This document shows, piece by piece, positions 6,756 to 14,488 of a stretch of 14,714 nucleotides of DNA; position 1 is the stretch's first letter, and every line of letters begins with the position of its first letter. Made by a program: the position numbers and the translations under genes. Origin of the DNA: Nitrosomonadaceae bacterium (GTDB taxonomy: Bacteria; Pseudomonadota; Gammaproteobacteria; Burkholderiales; Usitatibacteraceae); the NCBI GenBank assembly GCA_021300055.1, contig JAJTHU010000049.1, forward strand, positions 1 to 14,714. Direction: 5' to 3'. The notes beneath the pieces are model-generated. The model had not been told where the DNA came from. It saw nothing but the letters and a program-made list of their open reading frames with translations, and searched no databases.

Positions 6756-8246
6756 CTACGAAGCTTTTTTGCGACCGAGCAGCGCACCGACAGAGCGCGG
6801 CTGCGCCTTGCCGGGGGGCAGCTGCTTGTCGGCAAAAAGGCTTTCCACCACCGTTGGCGTGCTTGCAGCCGTCGGTGAGGGCTCGTAAGGCTTCGAAAAG
6901 TCAAAGTGGGGGTATGGGCTTGTTGAGGCCGGTGGCGGGGCGCTCGCCGTCGCTGGCACGTCGCGTTCGCGTCGCGTTGAGCCGCTGGCCTTGGCCTCGC
7001 GTACCATCCGTTGCGCATTGCGTTCGCGGCGTTCTTCCTCCGTCAACGCCAGTACGGCGCGATCGCGGCTGGGGCGCTCGCGGTTTTCGGTGCTCGCTGG
7101 GCGTGCGCCATCCAGAAGTGGCAAGGGCAGCCGATCGATCGGACGCTTCAGCAATTTCTCGATCGCCTGAAGGTAGTCACGCTCGTCTGGGCTCACCAGC
7201 GAGATTGCTTCCCCCAAAGAGCCTGCACGACCGGTGCGCCCGATGCGGTGGACGTAATCTTCCGGGGTGTTGGGAATCTCGTAGTTAATGACGAACGGCA
7301 GCTGATCGATGTCGATGCCGCGCGCGGCGACATCGGTGGCGACGAGCAACTTGACTTCGCCGCGCTTAAATTGGTCGAGCGCCTCAGTCCGCTCTGACTG
7401 GCTGCGGTCTCCATGGATCGCGGTGGCTGACAGGCCATCACGCACCAGCTGGCGTGCCAGTTTTTCGGCATCGCGCTTCATGCGCGTGAATACCAGGGCT
7501 TGTTGGATATCCCGCGAGCGCACGATGTGCCGTAGCAGCGCATGCTTGTGTAGCTGATCGACCTCATAGACCTGATGCGTCACCAACTCGGTCGGCGCGT
7601 TGCGGCGCGCGACTTCGATCATGGTCGGGTTACGCATGAAGCCCTGCGCGAGTTTCTTGATGTCGTCCGAAAACGTCGCAGAGAACAGCAGGTTTTGCCG
7701 CATTGGCGGCAGGGCCGCAAGGATGCGTGTGATCGCCGGCATGAAGCCCATGTCCAGCATGCGGTCGGCTTCATCGAGAACCAGAATCTGCACTTGCCCT
7801 AGGCTGATCGAGCGCTGCTCCAAGTGATCGATCAACCGTCCGGGGGTCGCCACCACGATCTCAACGCCGGTTTGCATCGTCTTGATCTGCGGTTTGATGT
7901 CCACGCCGCCGTAGAGCAGAGCTGTGCGCAGCGGGATGTATTTGCCGTAGGTGCGAACCGATTCCTCGACTTGCGCGGCCAACTCGCGAGTGGGCGTCAG
8001 CACAAGCGCGCGCACGGGATGCTTCGCCGGAGAGGGGCTCGATGTCGCTAGAGGCGCAAGCAGATGCAGCAGCGGGAGCGTGAAGCTGGCCGTCTTACCA
8101 GTGCCGGTTTGGGCGCACCCCATGATGTCGAGGCGCTTCAAGATGGGCGGTATCGCTTGTGCCTGGATTGGCGTTGGTTCGGTGTAACCCTGTTCGGTTA
8201 CGGCGCGAAGAAGAGGGGGGGCAAGGCCTAGTTCGGCAAACGACAT
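6756..8246 (-). CDS. rhlE: ATP-dependent DEAD-box RNA helicase RhlE
   Basis: The protein is 496 residues from ATG 8246, preceded by an AGAG ribosome site; a TTG one codon earlier is less likely. All helicase motifs are present in order: Q motif GYTEPTPIQ (20-28), motif I AQTGTGKT (45-52), PTRELAAQ (85-92), TPGRL, DEAD (158-161), SAT (189-191), the motif IV region LVFTRMK, ATDVAARGIDID, and HRIGRTGR (333-340). RhlE unwinds short RNA duplexes and is linked to ribosome assembly, RNA turnover and cold adaptation. After about residue 375 comes a charged, then Ala/Pro/Ser-rich tail of some 120 residues ending in GRKKAS, typical of the variable RhlE C-terminus. A close paralogue cannot be fully excluded. 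It has its own upstream region, 98 bp after alkB. Confidence 0.95.
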   Translation of the reverse strand: MSFAELGLAPPLLRAVTEQGYTEPTPIQAQAIPPILKRLDIMGCAQTGTGKTASFTLPLLHLLAPLATSSPSPAKHPVRALVLTPTRELAAQVEESVRTYGKYIPLRTALLYGGVDIKPQIKTMQTGVEIVVATPGRLIDHLEQRSISLGQVQILVLDEADRMLDMGFMPAITRILAALPPMRQNLLFSATFSDDIKKLAQGFMRNPTMIEVARRNAPTELVTHQVYEVDQLHKHALLRHIVRSRDIQQALVFTRMKRDAEKLARQLVRDGLSATAIHGDRSQSERTEALDQFKRGEVKLLVATDVAARGIDIDQLPFVINYEIPNTPEDYVHRIGRTGRAGSLGEAISLVSPDERDYLQAIEKLLKRPIDRLPLPLLDGARPASTENRERPSRDRAVLALTEEERRERNAQRMVREAKASGSTRRERDVPATASAPPPASTSPYPHFDFSKPYEPSPTAASTPTVVESLFADKQLPPGKAQPRSVGALLGRKKAS

Positions 8247-8264
8247 CAATCTCTAACCATAAAG

Positions 8265-8305
8265 TGCCCGAGGGCAGTAGGGCGCTATTTTACTCTGAGG
8301 CGCCC
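8265..8305 (-). promoter_or_regulatory. rhlE upstream region: candidate -10 inside an inverted repeat, plus leader hairpin
   Basis: On the minus strand TAAAAT (8292-8287) resembles a -10 box, but no good -35 is visible. It sits in the middle of a 6-bp inverted repeat, GGGCGC at 8280-8285 and GCGCCC at 8300-8305. Downstream, TGCCCGAGGGCA at 8265-8276 would form a small hairpin in the leader about 20 bases before the start codon. Both are palindromes visible in sequence; function is inferred. Confidence 0.3.
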
Positions 8306-8344
8306 GAGCCCCCTTGTCTTCCCGTTTGCTTGCCCTCCACGTGC

Positions 8345-9466
8345 CTAAGCCTGAGCCGTGTTCGCCGGAATACGTGGGTCAATCGTAAGCCGCCAGAGCG
8401 GCGGCACAAGAGCCAACAAGATCATAGCGCCATAACCCCCTGGTAGCTGTGGCGCTGCACTTTGCTGGCGTAATGCCCAGTAGGGTCGCGCCGCGTGCGC
8501 GTGATGGTCAGAGTGGCGCTGCAACTGAAATAGATACGCGTTGCTCAAGAAATACGCCGAGTTCCACGAGTGCATGATGCTCACGGGCTCAATCGCACCG
8601 TCCTGCTCAGTTTGGCGCTGAAGCCCGTAATGCTCGATGTAGTTGATTGCTTCGAGGTGCAACACGGCGATGAGCGCTTGGCCAATGAAGAAAAGGAGCC
8701 CCATGGTTCCCGCTATTGCAAATGAAATACCCGCGAAGCCAAGCGTGAGCCCGCTCCAGATCAGCAATTCGTTGCGCCATGTCCATGCACTCATACCACG
8801 CCGCGCGAATCTGGCGGCCTGGATGCGGAAGGCATTGCGCACGTTATGGAAAATGGCGCGCGGCACGAAGGTGTAGAGACTCTCACCCCTCGCCGCGGAA
8901 GACGCGTCGCGCGCGGTAGCAACCCAGGTGTGGTGCCCTAGTACGTGCTCGACCTTAAACGTGCCATAACCGACGCTAGCCAGTAGCACGCCGCCACCCA
9001 ATTGCTCAAGACGAGACGGCTTGTGAATGAGTTCGTGCGCGACGTTGATGGCGAGGATGCCCGACACCGAGCCCATCGAGAACAGCCAGCCAATCTGACC
9101 GAGCCACGAGAACGGCATCTCAACGAAGATCAGCGTGGCCCAAACCAGCACCGACAATTGCAGCGGTACGCACAGGAGCGGAAGGGCCCGATACCACCAG
9201 CGCTCAATCGTGGTCGTTGGTTGTATATCGGTGACATCGCGGCCGATGAAGTAGTCTGCAACTGTCCACACGAAGAAAACAGTGAGCGGTGTAAACCACG
9301 CGTAAAGGTCAACGGAGCCCACTGCGTTCGCGCCAAGTGCGACTTGCGTCTGTGCCAATTCGATGGCACGCCACATGGTAACCGGCACCAGTAACGGCAA
9401 GGTGGAACTGAGCAGGCGCACATAGCGCATGATGCGTGGCGTCGGGGCGATCAGTTGCAGCAGCAT
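8345..9466 (-). CDS. alkB: AlkB-type alkane 1-monooxygenase (membrane non-haem diiron hydroxylase)
   Basis: This integral membrane enzyme hydroxylates the terminal carbon of alkanes using O2 and electrons from rubredoxin. The diiron histidine boxes are intact in the 373 residues: HELIHK (144-149), EHVLGHH (173-179) followed by TWVATARD, and LQRHSDHHA (315-323), with the AlkB signature NYIEHYGL at 275-282. Hydrophobic segments near 20-37, 55-75, 95-115, 125-143 and 235-272 fit the six-helix fold. The stretch after box 2 reads ATARDASSAARGE, a variant of the usual ATPEDPAS-type sequence. GAGAGGA lies about 8 bases before ATG 9466. The gene starts 12 bp after the DUF1329 stop, so they are co-transcribed. 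No rubredoxin or rubredoxin reductase lies nearby. The related XylM-type monooxygenases are a less likely alternative. Confidence 0.93.
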   Translation of the reverse strand: MLLQLIAPTPRIMRYVRLLSSTLPLLVPVTMWRAIELAQTQVALGANAVGSVDLYAWFTPLTVFFVWTVADYFIGRDVTDIQPTTTIERWWYRALPLLCVPLQLSVLVWATLIFVEMPFSWLGQIGWLFSMGSVSGILAINVAHELIHKPSRLEQLGGGVLLASVGYGTFKVEHVLGHHTWVATARDASSAARGESLYTFVPRAIFHNVRNAFRIQAARFARRGMSAWTWRNELLIWSGLTLGFAGISFAIAGTMGLLFFIGQALIAVLHLEAINYIEHYGLQRQTEQDGAIEPVSIMHSWNSAYFLSNAYLFQLQRHSDHHAHAARPYWALRQQSAAPQLPGGYGAMILLALVPPLWRLTIDPRIPANTAQA

Positions 9467-9478
9467 AGTTGAGTCCTC

Positions 9479-10879
9479 TCAGCGCACGCCGATGCCGCGG
9501 ATTGCTTGCGGCGTAAAGTCGCTCGCGGTGAGTTTGAGTGGCATGAAGAACACGCGCTCTTGGTTGCGCAAACCCATCGCGATGTAACGCCCGTTCTGCA
9601 GGTCGTGATGCACCTCCACGGTGGGGAAGAACAATCCCATGTCGTAGAGGTTGAACGAATGTTGCTCGGCGACGCGCCAGAGCTGACCACGAGCGTCGTA
9701 TTTATCCAATGCGACAATCATCCAGCTATCTTCGTCGATGTAGAACACCCGTTTTGCGTAGATGTGACTTGTGCCGGGCTTGAGGGTTGCTTCAACGTGC
9801 CAAACACGGTGCAACTCGTAGCGCAGATGCTCAGGGTTGAGGTGACCGGCTTTGGCGATATCGCTGTATTTGAGTTGCGGGGACGACAACCGATAGCTGT
9901 TGTATGGAATGTAGATTTCTTTCCTACCGATCAATTTCCAATCGTATCGGTCAGGCGCGCCGTTGAACATGAACTGGTCGTCGACGGTGCGTTGACCGTC
10001 GCCGCCGACGATGGGATTGTCGTAAGCGACGGTGGGTGCCAAGCGCACGCGGCGTTGTCCGGGGTTATAGATCCACGCCGAGCGCGGATTCTTGTTTTGG
10101 TCAACGTTTTCGTGAACCAGCAGCACCTCGCCAGCTAGACGCGGTGGAGCCGTGACGATCTGTAGGTAATTGGCACGGCGATTGGCGATGATGTCCTCGT
10201 TCGCCATCGTCAAGTTTCCATAGTGGAACTGCGCCTGATACTCAAAACTTGTTGCCGTGTATTCACCGGCCCGGGTGGGCGCGATATGCACAAAGTGCAT
10301 CTCAAACGCATCTCCCCAGTAGCGTAGCAGGTGATTCCAGATTGCCTCGAGCCCATTTTTTGGCTGCGGAAAGGGGATGCCACCGCTGCATCCGCTGACG
10401 CCATTGCCATCTGCGGCCAATGCGGCACGCGCCGCGCAGGCGCGGGTCTGCTCATAGTGTTTTTGCGGATACGCGGCCGTGCGACGCGCCGGGTAAACGT
10501 TCATGCGCCAAGTTGGGTAGGCCTTGAGTAGCGCGAGTTGGCCGGGCGTCAACGCATCCTTATAGCTCTCCGCGTTTGCAGCAGTGATGCTGAAGAGCGG
10601 TTTATCCGCTGCAAAGGGGTCGGCGTAGTGCCCGCCGGTGACGTGGGTGATGCCGTCGGGGATGCGCGTGATCCCGCCATCCCATGCGGGAATCGTGCCT
10701 GCCGCATTTCCCGCGCGCTCGGCGCCCATCGGCGTCAGGCGGCTCGTTGGGCTCGCACCGAGTTGCTGAAGGTCGCTGGCGGCGAGTTGCGCCACCGCCG
10801 TACCCATGCAAAACAACCCCGCAGCACCCAACATACAAGGCAACAACACGAATCGACGCAATCTCGTCATAGCAGCCAC
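9479..10879 (-). CDS. DUF1329 family exported protein
   Basis: The 466-residue protein has a signal peptide (hydrophobic residues about 10-28, cleavage likely after AVA at 30) and no lipobox, so it should be periplasmic or outer-membrane associated. LTPMGAERAGNAAGTIPAWDGGI near residues 48-70 (quoted in parts: LTPMGAERAGN, GTIPAWDGG) is the typical start of DUF1329. Later WIYNPGQRRVRLAP and a YIDEDSW segment also match. The family is LolB/LolA-like in predicted fold and is often found beside lipid-export or hydrophobic-substrate genes; its molecular role is not settled. A perfect Shine-Dalgarno sequence (10882-10889) is spaced best for GTG 10879; ATG 10870 is the alternative, three codons in. 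It is the first gene of an operon with alkB, 12 bp upstream of it. Confidence 0.9.
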   Translation of the reverse strand: MAAMTRLRRFVLLPCMLGAAGLFCMGTAVAQLAASDLQQLGASPTSRLTPMGAERAGNAAGTIPAWDGGITRIPDGITHVTGGHYADPFAADKPLFSITAANAESYKDALTPGQLALLKAYPTWRMNVYPARRTAAYPQKHYEQTRACAARAALAADGNGVSGCSGGIPFPQPKNGLEAIWNHLLRYWGDAFEMHFVHIAPTRAGEYTATSFEYQAQFHYGNLTMANEDIIANRRANYLQIVTAPPRLAGEVLLVHENVDQNKNPRSAWIYNPGQRRVRLAPTVAYDNPIVGGDGQRTVDDQFMFNGAPDRYDWKLIGRKEIYIPYNSYRLSSPQLKYSDIAKAGHLNPEHLRYELHRVWHVEATLKPGTSHIYAKRVFYIDEDSWMIVALDKYDARGQLWRVAEQHSFNLYDMGLFFPTVEVHHDLQNGRYIAMGLRNQERVFFMPLKLTASDFTPQAIRGIGVR

Positions 10880-10881
10880 AA

Positions 10882-10889
10882 CACCTCCT
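10882..10889 (-). promoter_or_regulatory. Perfect Shine-Dalgarno sequence of the DUF1329 gene
   Basis: AGGAGGTG on the minus strand is fully complementary to the 3' end of 16S rRNA. The GGAGG core is 4 bases from GTG 10879 and 13 from ATG 10870, so the GTG is the better-placed start. Such a strong site suggests high expression of this exported protein once the operon is on. Confidence 0.75.
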
Positions 10890-10951
10890 CAAGTGATTGT
10901 CAGCCTCGTACGCGTAACCGACCCACACCAGATGAGACACTGCGCGCCAAG

Positions 10952-10961
10952 ACCGATCGGT
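10952..10961. promoter_or_regulatory. Palindrome ACCGATCGGT, TetR-like operator candidate
   Basis: A perfect 10-bp palindrome upstream of the DUF1329-alkB operon. On the minus strand it begins 13 bases after a TTGACC hexamer (10980-10975) that resembles a -35 box, so it would cover the -10/start region, where I see no consensus -10. ACCG...CGGT half-sites are common in TetR-family operators. No regulator gene lies next to it in this window, so the assignment is inference. Confidence 0.4.
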
Positions 10962-11010
10962 AATGTGTCGGTGCGGTCAAAAACAGGTTAGCACGCGGCA
11001 GAAAGCCTCG

Positions 11011-11724
11011 CTAGCGCGTGGCGGTGGGCGGTGTCTGCGTCAGATGGCGCCCCAAGAGGGCAAGCACGATCAGGTCTAGCGCGCAGTAGAAGGCTCCCGC
11101 GGAAAATGGTGGATTGGCTGCGCTCACGCCAAGCCACGGCGTCTGCGCAGTCCACACCCAATTGCCCAGCGCCGTTCCGTAAAGCTCCATGATCAGCGCC
11201 AACACGAACATCACCGCGTACAAGGTGCGCGCCAGCCCCGCCAGTACGCAGATGACGAACAGCCCAAACAAAATCACACCGAAGCGATCGCTATCCTGCG
11301 CCCACACGTGTACCGCCCAAACGCTGGCCACGGCTGCGGTCAGCCCGACCGTCACCTGGCTGACGCGAAGATTGCGGCGCAACTCACGGGCGATGAGAAT
11401 CCCTAGGGTCATCAATAGAGCGTGTCCCGGTGGCACGAATAGCGGCACGTTGTGGAATTGGTAGTCATAGACGCCCCACACCAAGGACAGAAACACTTCG
11501 CCCGCGCCGGAGATAACTGTTGCCCAGACCAACACTCGCCGCTCAATCGGGCCGCCAATGCGGAAGAGCCACGCCCAAACCGCGATCGCCCAGACGGTTG
11601 CAAGGTGTTGGCCGGTCCAGCCCCAATGAACATCCAGCCACAGACCGACTGTGATCACCACAACAATGTGCGCAGCCATCCAAGCGCGCGTTTGCGCGCT
11701 CAGGTGTGACCAGAGATTCATCAT
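11011..11724 (-). CDS. Polytopic membrane protein of unknown function
   Basis: I do not recognise this 237-residue protein with confidence. It has about eight hydrophobic segments, near residues 17-31, 43-55, 63-84, 99-112, 122-140, 147-163, 166-183 and 209-226. Polar residues lie inside or beside them: GEVFLSLVWGVYDY (75-88), FVPPGHALLM (96-105), MELYGTALGNWVW (179-191) and ANPPFSAGAFY (203-213). Such buried Glu, His and Asn residues suggest an enzyme or transporter, not a simple anchor; a distant likeness to carotenoid-modifying membrane proteins such as CruF is possible but weak. The ATG at 11724 overlaps the stop of the CxxCxxCC gene as ATGA, so it is the last gene of the operon. CCAAGG directly before the start is a weak ribosome site. 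Confidence 0.75.
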   Translation of the reverse strand: MMNLWSHLSAQTRAWMAAHIVVVITVGLWLDVHWGWTGQHLATVWAIAVWAWLFRIGGPIERRVLVWATVISGAGEVFLSLVWGVYDYQFHNVPLFVPPGHALLMTLGILIARELRRNLRVSQVTVGLTAAVASVWAVHVWAQDSDRFGVILFGLFVICVLAGLARTLYAVMFVLALIMELYGTALGNWVWTAQTPWLGVSAANPPFSAGAFYCALDLIVLALLGRHLTQTPPTATR

Positions 11725-12275
11725 CCTTGGATACTCAAGGGCTTGCCCTTGATGAGTTCAGCCATCTCTTGCTGAAAACTCGGCGGTCCGAAGCCGTGCA
11801 CCTTCTGTTCGCCGGTGTACTCGCCACGTGCATTCAGGAGTTGCTCGGTATAGATCAGCGGTCGAAACGACTCGCGCGAATAGTTTTGTAGCCACTTAAG
11901 CGACTTCGCTGGCACACGCAGGCCGACGGGAAGCGCCAGGTCCACTGGGAAGGTGCGCCACGTAATCCATTCCGGCAGCACGATCACACCCGCTTCGGAC
12001 GGGCGCATCCAGTCTGGCAAATGGCTTGCGGGCTTCACCCAGCCGCACTGGAACTTGATGCATGGGTCGAATGGGCGCTCGGCATAAATGCGGCAGCCAA
12101 CGACTTGCGCCGCACCCCCCGACTTGACCCTCACCGCACTCGTGGGTCTCATCGAATGCGCGGTGGAGTGAGGGCAGGGTTTCCCCGGCAGCACCGGCGT
12201 ATCGAAGACGTTAATGCGCACCCAACCGTCACAACATGCGGTGCACGGTTGGCATTGCCGAGTGGTATCGCTCAT
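11721..12275 (-). CDS. CxxCxxCC-type metal-chelating protein (YkgJ-like)
   Basis: The 184-residue soluble protein opens with CQPCTACC (C8, C11, C14, C15), the signature of the putative zinc- or iron-chelating CxxCxxCC family (PF03692, which includes YkgJ). Further likely ligands follow: C34 and H36 in GKPCPHS, C61 in GCRIYAERP, C72 and C77 in PCIKFQCGW. This matches the order in the family, where the cysteines are thought to hold a metal or iron-sulfur cluster. The second half (residues 80-184) has no motif I know. It has no signal peptide or membrane segment. It lies 16 bp after the spermidine-synthase-like gene and overlaps the membrane-protein gene by 4 bp, so it is the middle gene of a three-gene unit. 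Function is unknown. Confidence 0.8.
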   Translation of the reverse strand: MSDTTRQCQPCTACCDGWVRINVFDTPVLPGKPCPHSTAHSMRPTSAVRVKSGGAAQVVGCRIYAERPFDPCIKFQCGWVKPASHLPDWMRPSEAGVIVLPEWITWRTFPVDLALPVGLRVPAKSLKWLQNYSRESFRPLIYTEQLLNARGEYTGEQKVHGFGPPSFQQEMAELIKGKPLSIQG

Positions 12276-12291
12276 TCGTGATTCAGCCGAC

Positions 12292-14451
12292 TTACTTCAA
12301 CACCTGCAGAAGGTTGTTGAAATCGTCCGTCCACACACGCCAATCCGGCTCTAGTGGGATCACGTAGGTGCCGTTGAGGATATCTCTGCGTAACAAGAAC
12401 GGCTTGTTTTTGGTGACGAGCACCCAATCGCTAGTCGTGGTACCGTCTTCGTATTGATCACGCACCCAAGCAACGTGGAAGCCGCGCTTCTCGGCGATCA
12501 TCTGCACGACTGGCTTGAGATCCAGAAAACGATTGGATACGTGGAAAGCGATGACGCCATCCGGCGCCATGTGCTTGGCGTAGATGTCGAGCGCTTCGAG
12601 CGTGATGAGGTGAACGGGGATTGAGTCAGACGAGAACGCGTCGATGGCGAGCACGTCGAAGTTCTGCGGTGCCTCGCGCTCCAAGTTCAGGCGTGCGTCT
12701 CCAAGTGCCATCTCAATCGTGGCATCCGTGTCCTTCAGAAACGTGAAGTCGCGACGTGCGATTTCGAGCACAGTCGGGTTGATGTCATAGAAGCGGAATA
12801 CATCGCCCTTGTTGCCGTACGTCGCCAGCGTGCCTGCACCCAGCCCGATTAGCCCGACGCGGCGTGGTTGCCCCTGCTTTATTTGTTCTTTGGCCAGCAG
12901 GCTCAAGCCGATACCCGACTTGGTCTTGTAGTAAGTCGTTGCAGCGCGGTTATAGGGCGGATCCATGTACTGGTCGCCGTGCAAGATTGCGCCGTGGATG
13001 AGAGAGCGGCGGCGGTGCTCAACTTCAGGCGGGGCATATTCCTTGACGCGGAGCGTACCGTAGAAATTGCGCGATTTGTAGATGACGTTTTCGTTGTACT
13101 GGTCGATGGTGTAAATCGTTGCGCCAATGGTAAACACCGTCACGCTCACACCAGCCGCCAGCCCTGCCCAGCGCATCCACGGCGCGATCGCCTGTTTCAG
13201 CATGTCCCACGACAGCGCGGTCGCGAGTGCCGCCAGCACCACCAGCGCGAAGTCGAGTTCAAAGTAGCCGGGTAGCGTGAGGGGTGCCACGATTCCGACC
13301 AGTACCGCGCCGAGCGCACCACCGACGGAAATCATCAGGTAGAAATTTGTGAGGTACTTGGGGTGTGGCTTCCGCTCGACGAGTTCGCCGTGGCAAAACA
13401 TGCAGGCGATGAAAAGACCCGCCGAGAAAATGCCGATTTGCCACTTGAGTTCAAAATGCAGGCTGTGATCGGCGAGCGTATACGCCATGCCGACCAAGAG
13501 CGCCGCCAGCATTGGGATGGCCAGCGTTCGCTGGTACCAGCCGGAATTCTTGTCCTTAACGTCGAATGTGAGGATGAACGTCAGCAAGTAAAGCGCAAGC
13601 GGCACCACCCAAAGCAAGGGAATGGAGGAAATGTTCTGGGTGAGGTGATTGGAAATCGCCAGCAGTAGAACTGAGCCCATTGCCGAAAGCACAATCCACA
13701 GCAACTTCTCGCGCAAGGTAGGCGGCACTGCGTCCGCATTAAAGGCCTCCGCCACGGGGGCCACTTCCTGCTGCGTACGCATTGCATACCAAGCGCTGCC
13801 CGCAATTAGGACGGCGAAGCTTCCGAAACCGATCGACCAGCCGATGGCTTGCTCGCGCGTTGCGATGTTGGGTTCGAACAAGAATGGGTAGCCCAATAAC
13901 GCGATCATTGAAGCGAGATTCGAGAGCGCGAATAACCGGTAAGGACTTTGCCCCGGGAAACTACGCGCAAACCACGCCTGAATGAGCGGGCTGGTGGTGG
14001 ACAGCAGAAAGTAGGGCAGACCGATGGTCGCGGTGAGCAGCAGGATGATGCGCAACCCCGGTGCCTCATCGCCGGTCGGTTTCCAGTCACTCGCCGGAAT
14101 GATCGGCAGCAGGAGCAACGCGACGGCGATCAAGCTCAGGTGCACCCACTTTTGCGTCTTAGGGGTCAGCTTTCGCGTGGACCAGTCTGAATAGAAGTAA
14201 CCAAGCAGTAACGCTGATTGGAAGAATACGAGGCAGGTTGTCCAGACGGCCGCTGTGCCACCAAACCAAGGAAGGATCTGTTTGGCGATGATCGGCTGAA
14301 CCAAAAACAACAAAAAGGCAGAAACAAAGATCGTGGCGGCGTAGATCAGCATGTTGGGGGCTAGGTGAGTGACTGAAGAACGCTCGCCGCGAGGCTTGCG
14401 AAGCTTGGTGAGGGGTTCGTAGGCTGGCCCCTCGATGGCGCATTTTGGCAT
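12292..14451 (-). CDS. Membrane-embedded spermidine-synthase-like protein
   Basis: The 719 residues combine a transporter-like membrane half with a cytosolic Rossmann domain. About residues 34-450 hold 12 or more hydrophobic helices, beginning MLIYAATIFVSAFLLFLVQP. Residues about 455-690 are a spermidine-synthase-type SAM-binding domain: GLIGLGAGTLA (533-543), FYDINP (554-559) with the acidic ribose-binding residue, GDARL (584-588), and IDAFSSDSIPVHL (603-615). LIHGAILHGDQY (485-496) takes the place of the substrate loop, as in other fused membrane members, so true polyamine synthesis is doubtful. These fused proteins are widespread and poorly characterised. AGGA seven bases before ATG 14451 supports that start; M34 (14352) would remove a polar N-tail but has no ribosome site. 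It leads the three-gene operon. Confidence 0.9.
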   Translation of the reverse strand: MPKCAIEGPAYEPLTKLRKPRGERSSVTHLAPNMLIYAATIFVSAFLLFLVQPIIAKQILPWFGGTAAVWTTCLVFFQSALLLGYFYSDWSTRKLTPKTQKWVHLSLIAVALLLLPIIPASDWKPTGDEAPGLRIILLLTATIGLPYFLLSTTSPLIQAWFARSFPGQSPYRLFALSNLASMIALLGYPFLFEPNIATREQAIGWSIGFGSFAVLIAGSAWYAMRTQQEVAPVAEAFNADAVPPTLREKLLWIVLSAMGSVLLLAISNHLTQNISSIPLLWVVPLALYLLTFILTFDVKDKNSGWYQRTLAIPMLAALLVGMAYTLADHSLHFELKWQIGIFSAGLFIACMFCHGELVERKPHPKYLTNFYLMISVGGALGAVLVGIVAPLTLPGYFELDFALVVLAALATALSWDMLKQAIAPWMRWAGLAAGVSVTVFTIGATIYTIDQYNENVIYKSRNFYGTLRVKEYAPPEVEHRRRSLIHGAILHGDQYMDPPYNRAATTYYKTKSGIGLSLLAKEQIKQGQPRRVGLIGLGAGTLATYGNKGDVFRFYDINPTVLEIARRDFTFLKDTDATIEMALGDARLNLEREAPQNFDVLAIDAFSSDSIPVHLITLEALDIYAKHMAPDGVIAFHVSNRFLDLKPVVQMIAEKRGFHVAWVRDQYEDGTTTSDWVLVTKNKPFLLRRDILNGTYVIPLEPDWRVWTDDFNNLLQVLK

Positions 14452-14488
14452 GTACCGTTCCTAGAAACATAGACATTCATTCCATCGC

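Noticed and set aside
7131..7142. CCGATCGATCGG palindrome
   Set aside because: It lies inside the rhlE coding region and encodes ordinary residues (PIDR); there is no reason to call it a regulatory site.
9506..10138. A 210-residue plus-strand open frame
   Set aside because: It lies wholly antisense to the DUF1329 gene, which has a signal peptide and family motifs; the plus frame has no recognisable features.
10909..10916. TACGCGTA palindrome in the leader of the DUF1329 gene
   Set aside because: Eight bases is short enough for chance, and its position relative to the promoter gives no extra support.
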